64,000 bases of DNA, from the NCBI GenBank assembly GCA_015179025.1, contig WHUX01000132.1, forward strand, positions 62,001-126,000. Reading direction: 5' to 3'. The position numbers and the translations under genes are program-made. Positions 12,110 through 26,652 of this stretch are shown here, piece by piece. Source of the stretch: Terfezia claveryi. Taxonomy: Eukaryota; Ascomycota; Pezizomycetes; Pezizales; Pezizaceae. Under the pieces are notes generated by a model. The model saw only the letters and a program-made list of their open reading frames with translations, was not told where the DNA came from and did no database searches. The stretch's first letter is position 1, and each line of letters starts with the position of its first letter.

Positions 12110-15026
12110 GTGGAAACCCCCAGTTATAGTAAGCAGATTATAGAAATTCACCCCATCCTATCATCCCCATTCCCATGCCCCCACAGCATTAAGCTCACCT
12201 GATGCAGCAGCTAGCACATCGATATTCTCACCTCATTACAATTCTTGTCTCGGGGGAACCTCGAAAATGCAAAAATTATCTCTCCACTCATTAACCGGTA
12301 ATTCCGATAATTGCGATTATTGCTTATACATGTTCATGTGGTTGCGATTTGTCGATACTACTGTCGCAACTAACTGCTAGTCAGTAAAATATGGAGAGGG
12401 TTCTGGGTATATGTACCTAGGTTGTTGCCGCTCGTCTGAGGTTCCGAGGAGGGAGGCTGTTTTGGTATTTTGGGATACCTCAATACTAAAGATTGATAAT
12501 GTTGTAATTTTTGGGTTGAAAGGAATAAGATGAATGGGAATGCTGTATTTCTTATTGATGAAATAGCAGTATTTGAAATACAACTTTTGTGGAGCTATGA
12601 GTTCAGTTGAGTGGAAAACCCCTAACAGGTGAGAGCTGGTTCAATCTGAGTTCAGGGTAAGGCAGGGTGGGAAAGTTTATCAAATTTTATGCATTCAAAA
12701 AGGGGGTAAGAACTAATACAGGGTCTCCAAAACAAGAAATGCTCATAAAGAGAACAAGAACAACAGAAATAACAGATATTTGCATGTATTTCAACCCGTC
12801 TCCTCACTCTCATAGACATCCTACAACCGCCCCAAGTCTCCACTCTAACCTCCACTATAATCACTTACCGCATTATATGATACCCCTACCACCCCTTCCT
12901 CTTCATTTCCGTCCCCAAAATCCTCCATCACCTTATACTTCCCCGACTCCACAAACCCAATACACTCCCATTCCCCACTATCTCGCCTACCTCCTCTACC
13001 TTCTTAAACATCTCTTGCACAACTGCTTTACACTGCTTCACCGCGGCGCTATTCACCCTAGGATTGTATTTGGAGTAATACCCTAATTTTCATTCGTGCT
13101 CGCGTGATCGGGATAGGTTGATGGTACTTTATCGCAGCTAGCGCGAGTGCCGCTTTAGCTGGGCGGGATGTGCCAGATCGGCACCGAGCCCCCCTCGCTA
13201 GCAGGTCCATACCGCCCCGCCACACTTCTTCTCCAGCTGCGCCTCCCTCTCCTCCTCCCCCACCTACAGCTAGTCTCATGCCACCTACAGCTGCCAGATG
13301 CCGTAACAACCTCTGCTTTGGTAACAAGCTCATTAGTCTGGTGGGCACATGCTCATCAGTGCCATGATGTGCCAATTCGATTTCTTTTGCTTATATATAT
13401 AATTTTTGTTAAAACACTGGCCTACATATATTTACAAAGATACCGTGACAAAATCGTCATTCGGAGAACATACATATATTCTCATTTGGAGGGCAGGTAC
13501 CTCAATCTTGGGTTACGGTGACCACACTACCAATCGTCTCCAGTTGTCATGAAGTCATACAATGTGCCCTGACTGTTTATGTGCCTCGCATCCTTCAGTC
13601 AGTGCAATCAAAAATTGTTTCATGGCGTTCACCAATTGGGTTTCTTAGGCTCAAGTACAAGGACAAATTTCTGTATACTGAGAGAAATGAAGTCCATGAC
13701 GGCATACTCCTCCCCTCAAGTCTCAGAATCAACTGATATGATCACTTATTCTCTCATCAACATCAGGGCACTGTGTTTGATCAACTGTTCTGTCCTACTT
13801 ACACCTTTTATTTCGTCTCCAGTACATCTTCTTTGGCTTCTTCCTCCCTTGGGTGCACATTTGCTTGACAGGCTTTGCTGTCTTCCAAGAATTGAAATAC
13901 TCTGAAATCCAGCCTCTTCTCGATCCACAGCTGTTGGAATATTAAACTTTCCATTTCGGATTTGTATTCCCATCAGTCAAGCCGGTCGTCGTATTGTCAC
14001 GCCCACCAACTACGGGTATTCGGATAAGTGCAATAAAGGTAATCACTGAAGTTTTCTGTCCGTTAACTGCGACCAATGACCGCTCAAACGTAGTCTGGTT
14101 GCACCAAAGTATCGCCATGAGGATTGAATGTTAAGATGGTTGAATACAGATATTAGGGACTACAAACCTAGCTAGAAATCTCACAACAGCCGGAGAGCAG
14201 CAGTTCAACTCCTGAGTCTCTAGACTCAAAATAGAGATTGATATTCTACGTAAGGTAGTCTCGTATTATGCAGGAATAAGCATTATCCTTTTTGGGTAGT
14301 GCCGAGTACTAACTTATATAATCACGTTGCCAAGCGGGACCAGTCACATGCTTGTTCCTGGTATCTGCGTTCCAGCGCAGAAAATTTCCACGGCTCATCT
14401 CTCAATCGTACTCTACTCAACACATTCCAATTCTCCCTCCCTCCCGCACCGCATCACCACATAGGCACCCCACCCCCAACATTGTACATAATTCCCAATC
14501 CCACTCCAAGGAATCAAACTTACTTACCTTCAACCCCTTTCGCTATGTTTCTACATAATACCAACAACCCCCGTCTCCCGCCTCGCTCAATCCCCCTCTC
14601 CCCATGGGTGCTGATTTCGAGCTGGATACCCCACATATACCTTACGGTATCCTTTACCCACTTACCTAAGTGATAGAGGTTCACAGTGGCGAGTACGAGA
14701 CTAGAACGATTTACCCACGGCTTTTGAGTACTCCCCTCTTTGATGCAGTGGGGGGGGGGTAATTAGTATTTTTTTTGGTGGGATATGCTATAGCAAGTAA
14801 GGGGAGGGAGATTGGTGTGTCGTGACGGCGGAGTAGAGAGGGGAAAGACGTTCTGGGGGGAAGAGTTAGATGTGTTTTTGACATACTTCACCAATGATAC
14901 CAATCTGTCCTTTGTATATGACTATACTTTGAACTATAGGATTTAGTATAATCTTATATAATATATATGTGTCACGAGTATCTTTTACACAAATACCAAG
15001 TTCAAGTTCCTAGCAGACCCGAAAAC

Positions 15027-15051
15027 AAAAAAAAAAAAAAAAAAAAAAAAA
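15027..15051. repeat. 25-base poly-A tract
   Basis: Uninterrupted A-run in intergenic sequence with no adjacent element recognised. Confidence 0.85.
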
Positions 15052-17054
15052 TCTTGTACTTCTTTTGACAACCGGTCCAGTATCACGAAAATGAGTCATT
15101 GTGCACATGAAGTGTCAATTGAGCTGGCATATAGGCATTTTGAAATATAGATTTAGATAAATGACCGCTCTGGGGGTGGGTTCTCGAGCTGAAGCCTAAT
15201 ACAACCAAGACTATTTGTATCTATCGCCATAAGTTTAATATGAGTGATCAACCATTTATAACATGCACTCCTAGTCTTGAATGCTATGATTTGTAAGAAT
15301 ATAAATTTATAGATTTTGTGACCCCAGATCCTGTTCAACACAGGTCATGCGAGATAGTTTCCAGAGATGATCTCCCGCTCTGTATGGAAAGCAATGACCC
15401 AGATTTCCCATCTCATACTAATACGTATAATACTCCATAACCTTCTCATGCTATCGATGTATAACCTCCCATCTCTTATGATTCGCAGATTACCATAGCT
15501 ATGAGACAATGGTGTGATCTGGGCGGCTCGGTAGGTAACCGATGCATCAGTTTTCCAGAACGCCTCAGAGAATGCCCCATTTGAACGACTAGCTACCCCC
15601 AAAAATTCCGACTACCAAAGAGGCACCGGTGAGGTTTCCAGTTCCATGGGCTAGTCTGGTTTGCCTGCACCAACTGCTATGAATCCATATTAGGAGAGCC
15701 ATGTATTATTTCTTGGAAAATATTTAAAAAAAAGTTATAAAAAAAATATGCAGTACAGGATTTTGTACGCCGAGCATCCTAGGTGAAGCAAAATAAGGGT
15801 AGAAAAACCTTTATTCCAGTTATCGGCTCAAAAGGCTGGACGAGGTTCAGCCTGGGCTCGCTCCGCCGTCAACAGTGGTCTATTGATGGGGACAAAGACC
15901 CCCTCTCATACTCCAACCCCGAATTTGATTATGGATAACGTGAGTCAGAGAGCTAGAAACGACCTAGGGACTTCAAGCCTAACCACCACCCCAGAAGCTC
16001 AGGTTCACTGTCCTCTGGGATCTAGATACTAGGTGCGGCGGGGGTTGCATCAGTGGGTTTATAGAGAGACAAGAGTGGATTTCGAAGCCGTCCAACCGGG
16101 TGCCAGAGCAGCGTCGAATCGGGTGTTAACACTGCAGGAACCCAACTATGGCTAGGGATGTAGTTGTCAGGAGGCGTTCGAGTAAATCGACCCACTAGTA
16201 ATTTCACAGAGATCCAGGCTCTGTTAAGACATATGAGGTAGTGCTATTCCTTTCCTTTGAGCTTCAGAGATATCACCAAAATCTCCAGTTTTCCCCCAGA
16301 ATTGATTTGAACGAGGCGACCGATTTTCTGTTCGAACAATCCCTGAGGCTCTTGTCCAATGCTCCTAATTTATCCCTCGCTGCCTCACAAAGGCGAGATT
16401 TTCGTATGTCAGAATCGGAAGGGCGGTATGGGAATTGACAACACAAGACCGAGACAAAGGACTACCAAGGTAGGTCTCCAGTACAGTCGATGGCAATAGA
16501 GAAGAAGGTAGCTGGCTGGATCATCTTGTCACTCATAACTTTCCATTTTCCGAAGATCAGTATTGAAGGACTCCAAAGCCCCAGATTTCAGGGCGTTCGT
16601 TTTGATGGTCGGGAATCCGATGTTGAGACTGTTCTGAGCCGATTTAACATCAACAATGACGCCACAAATCCACAGCACCGACGGTTGAATATATACAGGT
16701 TGACTCGAGAAAATTTGTACGTCCTCTGCTTAATGTAGCATTCGTGCATGCCAACGAACCGCCGTACGGTTAAGCGATCGGAAAGTGGTTTCTTTTTTGA
16801 AGGCCCCTAAATGGTTCATGGATGACGACAGCTTCTCTCGTTTGCAGCGTGTCGCTTCAATACGGGCCGGGAAAGGGATCTCCTCCCTTAGCTTGCCGTT
16901 GCATCCTATTCCCCATCTTCGCTTTGTGACACGTTCAGTGTCATGCCTGCTGATGAAAACCATCACTTCAGAATGAGAGAGTTTGGAGATGTAGAAGATA
17001 TTGGACCCACCTTGCCGTGTCGCAATAATTGGTCTCCAGTGTCTTTCTATTGAC

Positions 17055-17099
17055 CAGCACTTCTATGGCACTGTGCTGTCAGTTGCCATAGAAGTGCTG
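17055..17099. repeat. Perfect 16-bp hairpin with 13-nt loop
   Basis: CAGCACTTCTATGGCA at 17055-17070 is matched by its exact reverse complement at 17084-17099, leaving a 13-base loop. A GTGCTGTCAGTTG direct repeat overlaps the loop and right arm (starting at about 17074 and 17095). No gene or terminator context is evident, so function is unknown. Confidence 0.85.
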
Positions 17100-18813
17100 T
17101 CAGTTGATCTTGATCTTGCACCACACTACTCTCCGCCGAGTTGAAACCTTCTATCTTTATGGACTTGGTTGCAGAGGTCAGGGGGCCGTTTGTCATGCAC
17201 CGGAACCGGCCTGCTTCCCATTTATACAAATTTCTCTCCGAGAGAAGCTGTCTCTAAAAAGTATACTGTGCCGATCATTGGAGCGTCTATTGCTGACTTG
17301 TTACGCAGGAGACATGGACGAATAATAGTCGAAGGTTGAGCTACATTCAATCCGCCTCGACCACTACGAGAGCGAGTCAGAGGTTAGTTCGACTGAACGT
17401 GGCATATTTCACTCGGACCTAGAGAGACAGTACGATGGCTTCGAGGATGACTCGATGGCTAAACCGTTTGTCAAGGTCCGCCAGCACTTTTGAGAATCAG
17501 CCCCATTAAGTTGCAGTTGATAGTTGATGCATTGTCTGCCTCAGTTTCATGAATCGAGGCCAAAGAGCCTTCCAGTTAAGAGCAGGAGATGGTTTCTCGC
17601 CATCGTGATATGATATGACAGGACCCCTTACGTTTCTTCATACAATCGGTTGGCCAGAGACCCTTGTTTGGAGAGACGCCTCGGCAGCAGGACAAATCGA
17701 CACGTTGATAGACAAGCTCATCCTGCCTTTGATTGGATACAGTCATGTACAGATATAGGATATCACTTGATGTGTATGCCTGCTCACAAAAAAACTATTG
17801 CATATGTGCAGGGCAGAGCAAGGGCATCAAGGTATATCCATCAAGTATATATATATATATAACAATGGGGAATACCAATCACAAGGACGCATTCACCCCA
17901 CTGGACGAGGCTTTCTTCAAGCTTCTGGTCTTGTTCGACCAAGTTGAAACAATCCGTGAGCAGGGATTTGTGGCTACTGGTATGCAAAGCGACTTTGACT
18001 GGGACACATGCAGGGCCAGCAAATGTTACGTTGCCCCTGAGCTTGCGCTTACACATGCACCGCACTTGACCGCATCGCGTTGGCATCTCAGTCTTTAAAG
18101 CTCACTTTAAATTTCGACATCGCTGGCAAGAATAACGGAGGTAAACGTTAACGAGCCACTGCAGATGCAATAGTGTACAGCACAACATGAGTGATAGCTC
18201 CTCCAGAATTTCCACGCCTGAGGCACAGGATGCTATTGGCCTCCTCCAATAGTTTGCAGAACTACCCGCTGTCCTGTCTATCTGCGAGAAGCTAGCCAGA
18301 GTTGTGCTTCGCTCTCACAGGCCGCTCTGTTATGTGTGGGAGCCATGAGCGAAAGAGTGGGGACCGGCAAGGCGGGAGTACGGCAGGAGGTCTGTGGATA
18401 GAGCTACCGCTACTGTTATGGAACTCTGGATTGGGGGTGATCGGTGGATACTCTGGGAGGATTCAATATAAAATTCAAACCCACCTCTGCCGATACCAAT
18501 TCGTTTCTGTTTACCACCAGTTGTTTCCGAACACATACACTACTTATCCCAGCTACCAGCAGCGATCCTACTCGCATCGTGCTTCCTGTAGTGCCACCCT
18601 CCGGAGAAGACAAACATTCCTTTACCAGTCGGCGCACGACAGCTCCACGAAGCATTTTTTGCCAACACCCAGGTCAGCTGCAGTAGGTTCGGCTACACCC
18701 TCATCTATAGACTGGATCGGAGTCACATATTAAGTCTGCTTGGCTACATCCTCCTGGTCCTCATCTCGCCTCTTCCACATCGATAGCAACAATCCCTCAA
18801 GGCTCAGCAAACG

Positions 18814-20232
18814 ATGTCCCTCCGAACGACCAACATGTTGACTTACCTTATTGCCATATGCTTCCTCTTTGCATTAAATATTAGTGCACATATGGTGATG
18901 AGTGAGCCACCGCCAATCAACTACAAAACTAGCCCATACTACGATGTGTCAAAGGCAGACTTTGACTATACGGCGCCGCTGTCTCCATCAGGGTCTAACT
19001 ATCCCTGTAGGGGCATGCTGAAGTATCTCGGGACAACTGTAGCCCAATCTGTACGGACATACTCGCCTGGTGGCACCTATGAGCTGAAGTAGGTGACATT
19101 TTATATCCAGAACTCTCCATTCTAATCTACTCCAGCACACCCACGTATGCTACATTCAATGGATTTTAGGCGCTAATATGAAATATGCAGATTTGATGGC
19201 TCAGCGACCCACGCAGGCGGTTCCTGCCAAGTTGCCCTCTCCTACGACCGAGGGGCAACTTGGAAAGCCTTCAAATCGTTCATTGGAGGCTGTGTCGGAA
19301 TCCAGCCTGGTGGAAGCCAGGCCTTCCAATTCACAATCCCGAGCGATGCACCTCAAGGGGAGGCACTCTTTGGATGGTAAGCTTGTGCACTAGCGAGAAG
19401 CTCCCATGAAATTAGAAATAGCTAACCATCACATGACAGGACCTGGTTTAATAACGAAGGAAACCGGGAGATGTACATGAACTGTGCGGTAGTCACCATT
19501 GGGAGCTCAAAGAAGCTCACCAAGAGAAGCCTCAGTGGCCCGGACATGTTCATTGCGAACATCGGAAATGGGTGCTCAACCCCATCTGGGACAGACGTCG
19601 TCTTCCCCAATCCCGGCTCCGACGTCCAATACGGAGGGAATTCTGCGAACCAAGCAGCTCCGATTGGCAATTGCGGAAAGGTCTTATACACTCCACCACC
19701 TACCAACAGTGGCGAGAATACTGGAGGGAACAATGGCAATACAGGTAATCTCCTTCCTCCAAAAGTTGTTTCCTCAGATGTCCGTCGAGAGTCCCCAGAA
19801 TATACTTTTCCGGCTACTACCCCTGATACCCTTCCTGAACCAACTCCTAATACCCTTAAGGAAATTCCAGACACCCCTAGCATAGAGAATCCTACTTCCA
19901 CATCATACTACCGTAATCCTCCGCCTGTGGTTACTAACATCAGCGGGAATAATCAAGGTGGAACGAATACCCCCACTACTGACAACGGTGGCAACGGCGG
20001 CAACGATGTTCCAAATCCTACAAACACCTACTCCAATACCTCGCCTACTGGTAAACCTAGAGAGGGGCTTGTGGGTGGTAATGAGGGTTTGAGCAAAGAT
20101 TGCGCCTACTGGAAGAGCCAGGGGTACACATGTAGTGGGGCGACAAGCTCCTGGAGGCTAGATTCTGGGAATTTGTGGTGGAAGGTGATGCCGGTGGTTG
20201 CTGTGGGAGTGTTTGGGGGGGTGTTTTGGTAA
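18814..20232 (+). CDS. AA11-family lytic polysaccharide monooxygenase (chitin-active type)
   Basis: AA11 enzymes are secreted copper enzymes that oxidatively cleave chitin. Exons are 18814-19088, 19191-19376 and 19440-20232 (417 residues), with GTAGGT and GTAAGC donors and CAG acceptors keeping phase. A 25-residue signal peptide ends in NISA, so the mature protein starts with His26, the first histidine-brace ligand. His99 in ATHAGGSCQ is the second ligand, and Tyr166 in REMYMNC is the expected axial residue. GGSCQVAL and WTWFNNEGNREMYMNC match the AA11 core. After about residue 230 comes a long Asn/Gly/Thr/Pro-rich linker, then a small Cys motif (CAYWKSQGYTC) like that seen in the AA11-associated X278 module, then a hydrophobic C-terminal tail with no charged end. 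The tail suggests a GPI-anchor signal (inference). The second ATG at 18835 would give a shorter but still functional signal peptide. Neighbouring kilobases have no other gene. Confidence 0.93.
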
Positions 20233-23200
20233 TTAGACGTCGACTTTTCGTGCGTTTGGTTACGGGTGATGTTTTCGTGATCTGTTTTTCTCTTTTTCAA
20301 CTGGTGTTCAGGTCCTTTTTTTACTTTCTTATGTGGCGCATATCATCTGCATATATATATATATGGGTGCATGGGGAGATATCTTAGTCGTTGGATGGGA
20401 AATTTCTGGATACAAGCGTATATATAGGACGGCATGTGCATGATCACGGATGTGGATGAGATTTGGAGGGTATTGGAGGCCACTATCTGTGATGAATGTG
20501 GCTGATGAGTTATAACGTTGGTAGTTTAGATCTAGTGGGCTCTATCTAGATTTGGGCAAAGACCGAAACGCAGGACGCAGGCAAACAAAATGAAATTCAG
20601 CCGTTGGGCGGCTTCACATTACACATACATAGATATACCTTACTCCAGGTTTCACTCAATCGTGCAAATTGAACCCTTCAGATACACTAGTAACCTCGAC
20701 ACGCTTTGGTTAAGAAATGAGGAAGAAAACTTTTTTTCCGGTTTTTTTGCTTTTGAATTCGATCCGCAGTGCATATCATGGCATATCTGCAGATTAGATT
20801 ACCATTGCCGCTGCTTAAGCTTACATGCAGATTTCCCAAAGTGGAAAGTACTGCCATTCCTGGTTGCCTTTCTCCTTGGTGAAGGGTTCCGAGGGGTTGT
20901 GCAACCAGACTAGGTGAAGGGGGGAGTGGCTTGGCGTTGGTAAGTAAGAAGATATGATTTAGGCTGGTTTTGGTTTGCTGCGGTGGTCTGCATGCTTCAA
21001 ATTGAGTTGCATACAGTAAACTTGGGCAAAAAGAAATTCACGCAACCCCCTATGCATAATATGTAGAGATGAGACGTGCCATTCATGAGTGGCCGTGTCC
21101 AACCAGACTCCTGAAAAATTCAGCTTGAAGTGAGAGAGGTACAGTAGGCATTCATTGATATTCCTCATGAACATTCAACAAGACCAAAAGTTGAATTGTT
21201 GTCACCTAATGAACTTGCATGTAAGGAGGTGAACACCTAAGGAGAGTTAGGCATTGGGGGGTTTACTGGTAAGTTGGGTATGTTTCACTGGGGGATACTT
21301 TATGTAGGTTATTCGATGTTCGGCCAAGGGGCTCTTATGGCGCTTCACAGTCATGACCATGAGAGAGAATTGTAGCTTAGAATAATGGTGGATATAGGTG
21401 GCTATGAATACGAACTGCGAATCAATCCTCAGACTAAGTTTAACCATCAATCTCATGACAAAATCTGCTTTGTATTTACATAGAGCCTATTAAGCTACAA
21501 GTATATTACACAGAACATACTCTGATTATTATGAAAACCAAACCAGCTCTGCCACTCAGCAATATATGCATATGCCATACATATGACAACCTAGGGGCTT
21601 AGAGTAGTGCAAAATGGCCTGATCCCATTCATGCATCATCTACCGTATCTGCAAATATCCGGCCGGTAGTTAAAACTTGAGTTAGTTACTAGGTACTTCG
21701 TACCTGCATGAGGGTATATTAATTCAGCATAAAGATCTGTTTGACGTATGTATATGTTACAGTATTATATTACAATGCGTTTGGCATAGTATAGGTCGGG
21801 CTGCATGAGGCGTGTTGATCGGTGGTACGGATTGAAGTTAGCGATGTGGTATGATCAAATACCGGTAGCGACATGACGGTAAGTTGGTGCCTATACGTAG
21901 TTACTAACTATTGCTACACCGAAAGCTCGTTCGCACTTTGACTGAGAAGTGAATATGCAGAGTCTTTATGCATAGGCCTGGGAAAATAGGCCTGTACATG
22001 TGAAATCAGATCATGAGACACGACAACTTTACAACTAACCCAACGCAGCATAGAGTTGAAATGCTCTCACATTAGCATTTACTCATCACTAGAGACTAGA
22101 GGCACTATTCTCTCTAGGATCCCAATCTGACCATAATTTCTTATGCGAACGGATATGGGAACAGTCTAGAGGGAATAGGAAGGGTAGCGAGGCTTGAACC
22201 CCCACCCAAGCTATTCTCCACAGGGCACGGGACTACAAAATACCTACATTCGGCCTAAGTAGAGTCAGCGACTCCAAAGGGCTATTGTGTTGAGCCTTTT
22301 ACCAGTCAGAGCTTTAACCGGGACTTTAATCAGCCATCTTTCCCGTCCCCTTGAAGATGAACTTGCAATTTAGTGCGTTCCCAGTTGCACCGTTAAGCTT
22401 CCATTTCGGTGCCTTCAGCTACGACACCTTTCGCGTGGACACTTACCAAGCGGGGTTTTCCTCTCCATTGGCGCCAAGCCCATTGAGTGGATATAATGCG
22501 AGCTGTATTGATGGAATAATGCTCCTCCTGAAAGCCCTGGACTTTTTACCGAGCCCTTTCCAACTATCCTCTTTGAGAACCTGATACAAGATCTTGTGAC
22601 TTGCACTCGTGTTGCATACAGCCCTGTAATGGAGTATACTGAAAACATGTAGACGTACTAAGCTACCGGTATAGTTTGATTTGATGGAAAATCAGATATC
22701 ATGAAATCAAGCAGTGAGGTTCCTGGTTCCAAGGCCTATAGAGATATTAAAGGTGTACTATTGGGGGCGTGAAATGGAGGTAGTGTCGGCAAATGGAGGT
22801 GAGGTTATAAAATGCTCTGTTAGGCTAGCTCCAAGCCAATCGCTTGCCCTTTTCTTCCCTGGGCGACTACCACATTGAGTACTTACGTCATGCATTGGTC
22901 AATGATTCCCCGAGGTCTGCGCATTTAGAATATACGGAACGGTCTGCAGTACATACGTTCATAAATCTCTCACAAACACTATGTCAGTCTGGTCATTAGT
23001 ATCAGACCCAGCGCAATACATACCCAATCCAAGGATAATTGGGCTCAAAGCCTATACAACATAACCATGCATTAGGTATAAACTTAAGGTCGATCTGTTC
23101 ATGAATTCAACGTTCCCCTGCAGTTAGCTAGCTTTAGCACACACATATGTATAGCCCAGACCCTAGGGTAAAATATCGGCTGCAAATGCCAGAAGTCTCT

Positions 23201-26200
23201 AGTTGGGGCTTTTCCTACATGTGAATATTAGGCCGGGCTAGTACACTTCGTCCTATCATAAAGGGGTAGTATCAGAAGACCAAAATGGGTTTTCCCTAGA
23301 GAAGAAACTCTAAAACGTACGTGTATCCGTCTATTTATACTGGAGATTTGTTCTTCTAATCGTTTCAAGAAGTGAGGGGGGTCACAGTGTTGTGTTTCTT
23401 ATATTGATCGAATTCTTAAATGGGCTATGTTGTGGATAGCTTATAATGTTAATTTCTTTTTAAAGATGCTCTTTCCATCTGTAGATATAAAAAATACTTC
23501 TACGGGGGTGCAGTGTAGCCAGGCGCAGGCGTGCTATTATACGGGCTATTTCTGACAAAGATTGTGATTTCAGGACGCAAGAAGTAGGAAACCCCAAATC
23601 CCAAGCGTTAACACACTCTCTCAATTCCTTCTCTTCTTCTAGCCTGGCCCTCGGTGCCTCACTCAAGATAATCTCTATCCAACCTCCCAAACACATCTCT
23701 CGAGTTCAAATACGGCTACTAAGCCAACTATATGTGAAGAGGCCATGGGTGTACGGGGTTAGATATGTATAGGACGAGGAATTGAAACTTGAAGTTAAAC
23801 GATTAATGTATGAAAACGAACATAACCACTGAGCGTAAATACCAATCCAGGGTCATGGATGCTGAACTTGCTAATGAAATTCACTAACCTCTACCTTCCG
23901 CCACGAGCTTGAACATGGTAACACTTTCGAAGTGCGTGCTTGGCTTACTAAGTATTGAAGTTGATTCGAGAAGCATAATCTGAAGAGCTTCATGAACAAC
24001 GGGGCGTTACCTACAACAGGCGTATTATTTGCACCACCGAACTATCATCGTGAGAAAAGCAGCCTCATCCCATGTCACTCCAGCAGGGCTAGGGTTTCAG
24101 TAGGGTTGGGACACTCTGCAAACTATATTGAGAGAGATATGCATTAACCTGGAACTATTGGGAGTACAAGAAGCGGTAATCTTCCAATCTTGTAGCAAAA
24201 CTTACCTTCCCATTAATAGGGTAAAGGCTTCTTCTGCATAACATTCTGTGTCACTCTGTGTTCCACCTGATTGGGCTGTATTAGTGCCAATACGTGCCTT
24301 TAAAAGGGCCAAAATATGCCACAATCTTGGGGTAGAAGCCATCTATGTGGTATGGAACTAGTAATAGGAATGGGAATGGGGTTCAATGCCAGAAGAATAC
24401 CAAGGTAGCAAATATAGAGGAGGACATTCTTGCACTAGATGAATCTAAGACCAAATCACAGATGACCTGATGCTTGTTGTAGCATAATTCCGGCTTCGCT
24501 TGAAGTGAGATTTGCTTTCTGTCACATGTACAGTAAGTATGTAGGCTCAGTTACCCTGATTTCTCGTTTAGCTAGCGGTGAATAAGCCAACCCACAAGTC
24601 GGTTCAAGTCAGATAAATCCGAATAACCGATTCAGTTTGGACTCAGGTCCATGCACGCCTTAATCTTTTGTGAATTTCAGGCCTCTCTTGTACGTACTTC
24701 AGCACCGGTAGCTGTAGACGGTAGTCTGGTTACTTGTATTCGTTGAGATGCCGACATGTACAAAGTTAGTCTCGTATTTTCTAACTTGAACATTGTATTT
24801 TGGCCAAACTAGAAACCAGGGGTTCCCAAATAGGCACTGACTACCCATATTGGACTAGCTTCTCCTCCAAAAGAAGCATTGAGAGGGTTACATTCACTAC
24901 AATGAACTTCTTTAGGTCCCGTATACCGTCAAGGATCCGAGATCAATACCTTTATATTCCTTTGAAATCTAGCGCAAAATAATCTTTAGTAGGAGGGAGG
25001 AATCGTTCTAGCCTTGAGCAACTGATTACTGGTTGCACATAAATTGTCAACATCCTGCACGATGCTTTATAAAGGCTGTGAAGATATTTTCTATCCGGCT
25101 TCATATTATTTGTGACGTAAAACTACAATTTGCAAATCAGAAGAAAATTAAACTCTGGACCTCTATTTAAGTACATTCCACCCAAAGGGGATCGAAAATA
25201 ACCTCCAGAAAGAAAACTGCTGGAGAGAGAACGTGCCTCGATTTACGCTGATTCTTGTGGCGTATGGCATCAGGCACTCTTTGTTTAGAGATTGTTGGCG
25301 AGTGGGCGTGCTGCTATTGCGGCTTTCAAGTTTGATTATTTGTTAAGCGATAATGTATACTAGTTGTAGTTCTAGTTTAATTTGAACAGTATATAATAAT
25401 GTTAATGCTGACGACGCCGTGTGATAGCGCAACTTTTCTTGTTACGATACTTTACGGTATCAATGGTGTTAGAATAATGCCCATTCACCCCACGTTCGTT
25501 CTTTTAGATATACTAGCATGTATATTGTCTTCGCAGTTTGCTCGCAATTACCTATGTTCACACTTATGTCTTCAGGTGTCAAGCTCGTTCTCTGCCTACA
25601 CTCATGTATTTAATTAAAGCCCTCGCTTTCCCTATATCTATAGAGATATCAAGACAATCAACTCACACTCGGAATATCCTCGCTCTACTGCTTACTGCCA
25701 CGGTAACACTGCTTCACATAGTTTCGCTCACTCTCCACCTTGTTCTATCTAACCTAGGCACCTCGCACAAATGGGACAGTGTAGTTAAACTTATAAACAA
25801 TGGAAGATATTCAGCAATATTGCAGCAGATAGCACGTAAAGTTCTCAAGGACGGACCTAGCACACATCAACCCTAGACACCATCATGATGAACATACTTC
25901 TTCTGGCGAAGCCCCTTCCCACGAGAGCTTCACAGCCCTCGCTTGTAATCAACCAACAGCCACCCAAGAAAGGCGTGAAAACAGCAGAACCCCCCACAAT
26001 TTTTGACAAACATATTCCTTTTGATCAATCAGCGAGCCCCCAAACAAAGCAAAGTTCAAATATGATGAAGCAACTTCTTTTTCTGTCATAATCCTTCCCC
26101 GCCTTTTTAGAATATCCCACCCAACGATTTCCAGTGGGATATCATCGTAGTCTCTTAGCTTCAGCAGCCTCGACTATGCAGTACTTCATCACATTTTCAA

Positions 26201-26652
26201 TGCTCCTGCCCCTATCTCACATCATCAACGCTTCTGTCCCTACCACCAATCTTACCTGATAAACAATTTTTTACAGCGACACCCTCAGCTGCTGTATCCC
26301 ACAGCTAGGGATTGAATTCTGAACCTAAATAGGAGGCATAGCCACAGCGATAGGACAAAAGAATATGAAAACAAATGTCATAGCACAAAATGGGAATAAC
26401 GAGAATAAAAGAAAAGGTTTATGGTGAAAGCTCTTGAATCTAGTACCATCTGCTGTAGGACATAACCATGTCATAGAGTAACAGAAAACTAAGGAGAGAA
26501 GTATAAGTCTGCAGCTGAGACCAGTGTATGAAACATGTAATGAGCCTCATGCGTTTACCCTCATGTATCTAAGTCCAAAGGTAGAAAGGAAAATCATAAG
26601 GGAAACCTTGTTGGAATATCGCATGTACCGCTGAGAGAATGATTACCCTCAG
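20233..26652. other. 6.4 kb without a supported gene
   Basis: No ORF here has a recognisable domain or splice-supported structure. The sequence is AT-leaning, with scattered copies of the CAACCAGACTA motif (20902-20912, 21099-21109 and, inverted, 24722-24732). It looks like old, decayed repeat DNA, but no element boundaries or transposase remnant could be recognised by eye. Confidence 0.5.

Larger units (their letters stand above)
8924..18813. other. Long interval without a supported gene
   Basis: Several open frames of 100-150 codons occur on both strands (for example 9303-9764 plus and 10424-10792 minus). None has a recognisable domain, a convincing splice partner or a frame-restricted composition. 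Visible structure is limited to a 25-base A-run at 15027-15051, a perfect hairpin at 17055-17099, TA-rich tracts near 13390, 14955 and 17845, and single copies of the CAACCAGACTA motif near 14091 and 15652. A CT-rich, promoter-like stretch precedes the ATG at 11888. Confidence 0.55.

Noticed and set aside
14299..14673. 124-codon Pro/Thr-rich ORF
   Set aside because: Arises from C-rich low-complexity DNA that opens more than one frame.
22180..22290. Possible tRNA 3' half on the minus strand (GGGGGTTCAAGCCTC)
   Set aside because: No complementary acceptor stem upstream and the T-stem has a mismatch.
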